This document shows positions 62,037 to 64,000 of a DNA stretch of 64,000 nt, piece by piece. Position numbers and translations under genes: made by a program. The DNA is from Archivesica marissinica (taxonomy: Eukaryota; Mollusca; Bivalvia; Venerida; Vesicomyidae), in contig CM026391.1 of NCBI GenBank assembly GCA_014843695.1, forward strand, positions 18,800,871-18,864,870, written 5' to 3'. The notes under the pieces were generated by a model that had not been told where the DNA came from, made no database searches, and saw only the letters and a program-made list of their open reading frames with translations. Each line of letters begins with the position of its first letter. The first letter of the stretch is position 1.

Positions 62037-62945
62037 GAGAAGATGGTACCACTGTCCACATGGTGAAGCCGAGTACCTCACCTAGTTATATCTCATGTAT
62101 TATACTGTACACCATTTATATTACAGTTGACCTACTGGTTCCCACTCCCATATTGATCTATACAGGAGAAGATGGTACCACTGTCCACATGGTGAAGCCG
62201 AGTACCTCACCTAGTTATATCTCATGTATTATACTGTACACCATTTATATTACAGTTGACCTACTGGTTCCCACTCCCATATTGATCTATACAGGAGAAG
62301 ATGGTACCACTGTCCACATGGTGAAGCCGAGTACCTCACCTAGTTATATCTCGTGTATTATACTGTACACCATTTATATTACAGTTGACCTACTGGTTCC
62401 CACTCCCATATTGATCTATACAGGAGAAGATGGTACCACTGTCCACATGGTGAAGCCGAGTACCTCACCTAGTTATATCTCGTGTATTATACTGTACACC
62501 ATTTATATTACAGTTGACCTACTGGTTCCCACTCCCATATTGATCTATACAGGAGAAGATGGTACCACTGTCCACATGGTGAAACCTAGTACTGGTACCT
62601 CACCTTGTTATATCTCATGTATTATACTGTACACCATTTATATTACAGTTGACCTACTGGTTCCCAGTCCCATATTGATCTATACAGGAGAAGATGGTAC
62701 CACTGTCCACATGGTGAAGCCGAGTACCTCACCTAGTTATATCTCATGTATTATACTGTACACCATTTATATTACAGTTGACCTACTGGTTCCCACTCCC
62801 ATATTGATTTATACAGGAGAAGATGGTACCACTGTCCACATGGTGAAGCCGAGTACCTCACCTAGTTATATCTCATGTATTATACTGTACACCATTTATA
62901 TTACAGTTGACCTACTGGTTCCCACTCCCATATTGATCTATACAG
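62037..62945 (+). repeat. 129-bp repeat duplicating the exon 10 acceptor and exon start
   Basis: Seven units, each made of an exon start (GAGAAGATGGTACCACTGTC, CACATGGTGAAGCC), a segment with TATATCTCATGTATTATACT, and an intron end (CTACTGGTTCCCACTCCCAT, ATTGATCTATACAG). One unit has 6 extra bases. The frame of exon 10 is open through all of them, so each of the eight acceptors (62037, 62166, and so on to 62946) would give an in-frame product. Confidence 0.93.
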
Positions 62946-63127
62946 GAGAAGATGGTACCACTGTCCACATGGTGAAACCTAGTAACTCATCCAGTTGTAG
63001 ATCAAACGAATTTACCTCCATGCAATCAAATGGACGAACCTGTCCTTTCATGTTATACTGGAGCAGTCCGAACGGGCAAATGGCAAAGCTGAACATACTC
63101 AAAGAAATGAAAAACCATTACTTAAGG
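62946..63127 (+). CDS. Host gene exon 10 (from the last acceptor)
   Basis: A 182-nt exon from GATCTATACAG|GAGAAG to TTAAGG|GTACAA; phase 1 in, phase 0 out. It encodes EDGTTVHMVKPSNSSSCRSN, then EFTSMQSNGRTCPFMLYWSS, then PNGQMAKLNILKEMKNHYLR. No stop, so the gene continues past the window. If the first acceptor (62037) were used, the exon would be 1091 nt with 303 extra residues: seven hydrophobic repeats of 43, unlike the rest of the protein. Confidence 0.72.
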
Positions 63128-63249
63128 GTACAACTTCTGTTTTTATTTTCCTTTTTTTTTCAATTTGTTTGCACATATTTATAAGAATTATAGGTGATTA
63201 TCCATGATATACATGATAAGAACTATTACTAGAATATAGTTTGTTTGTT

Positions 63250-63462
63250 TTTTAAAACTTTATTTATTTTATTTTTTTCGATTGCGAAGCAAGTTCTAAC
63301 AACTTATATTAATCACTCTCGTTGACGCGGATGAAAGCGTATATGTGGTCATTCGTTTGGAAGGAAACCGGAGTTCCCCGGAGAAAACCCACCTGTCCGA
63401 TCTGGCGACCAACGTATCTCACATACTTACCGGTCCGAGGATCGAACCCGGGTCTCATTGGT
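63250..63462 (-). mobile_element. tRNA-derived SINE, family B, copy 4
   Basis: Minus copy with the shared tail (CGATTGCGAAGCAAGTTCTA) and the B-box region GAGGATCGAACCCGGG; it ends in the middle of the head. Confidence 0.83.
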
Positions 63463-64000
63463 GAGAATATAGTTATATGTACATTTACTAGGGATGGCAG
63501 CGATTTTGCTATTCGAATATTCGGACGAGAAGGTATTAGAATATTCGAAAATTCGATATAATTCTATCAGAAACTCAAAATTACTCAAACTCTTATAAAA
63601 ATTGCCAACTTAACCTACTTTCTGTTTTACGCGTAGACGTCATATTCTTCCTGTAAGGCCATGTAAATATGACAACGACTCATTCAGTTAACTGCTTTCC
63701 GTTGAAGGGTGTTTGTTTTTCAAATGATTATTCAGATTGCTTTTGAACCCGAATATGTTAAATCCAATTTGCATAGATTACACCTAGCAGCTTTCTTATT
63801 CTCAAAGCGATTGAAGTCTTTCCAAACGTGTGACTGAGCGGGCGGCATATTTGAGGACAATAAAAACTGTACTTTTTGAAAATATTGAGCAGTTAATTAA
63901 ACATTTAAGATATATGGGGGGATGTTGTTGGAAAGTGTCTGTAATATTTCAAACAAATTTTTTCATCTAAGCAGTTTTGACACCATAGTTAAACACTACC
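63463..64000. other. End of window: intron 10 with a possible hAT-like element end
   Basis: TAGGGATGGCAGCGATTTTG followed by repeated palindromic ATTCGAATATTCG-type motifs near 63490-63560 resembles the end of a hAT-type element. The other end is not in the window. No exon is visible in the rest. Confidence 0.3.

Overview
The window looks like nuclear DNA of an invertebrate, most likely a mollusc (probably a bivalve). This rests on AT-rich sequence, short exons with GT-AG introns, many tRNA-derived SINEs, Jockey/Nimb-like non-LTR retrotransposons, MITEs, a Mutator-like DNA transposon and very abundant minisatellites. Species was not determined. No prokaryotic gene organisation, rRNA gene, tRNA gene or CRISPR array was seen.

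Layout. 1-4290: transposon-rich flank with several SINE families, a retrotransposon tail and a possible terminal exon of an unknown gene. 4299-10352: a complete, degenerate Mutator-like element (MULE) with long terminal inverted repeats, internal inverted arrays, a transposase C-terminus, a SWIM zinc finger and a Ulp1-like (C48) protease, flanked by a perfect 9-bp target duplication. 10406-63127: one split host gene on the + strand. Ten exons can be placed: 10406-10528, 13680-13739, 16276-16395, 43433-43631, 45731-45864, 47603-47747, 49237-49401, 55491-55622, 57543-57646 and 62946-63127. Exons 4 to 10 join with matching splice phase at every junction. Exons 1 to 3 join with each other in phase 0. 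The exon 3/4 junction does not match (0 against 1), so at least one exon is missing, perhaps in the 1000-N gap at 40995-41994. The protein is not recognised: a short N-terminus, a D/E-rich segment, a helical possibly TPR-like region, then a probably beta-rich region that continues past the window.

The introns are filled with minisatellites (unit sizes 22 to 129 bp). The largest is a 45-bp array of about 13.5 kb with higher-order repeats. At four exon edges (exon 2 donor, exon 5 donor, exon 6 donor, exon 10 acceptor) the array starts on or overlaps the splice site, so splice signals are themselves tandemly duplicated. At exon 10 the 129-bp unit keeps frame, giving eight acceptor sites that would all yield an open protein. 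This recurrent splice-site duplication, and the MULE inserted 44 bp before the predicted start codon, are the most interesting signals. Intron 7 carries a decayed non-LTR retrotransposon (about 50.4-53.8 kb), and intron 3 carries an internally deleted relative whose 5' part has expanded into two minisatellites.
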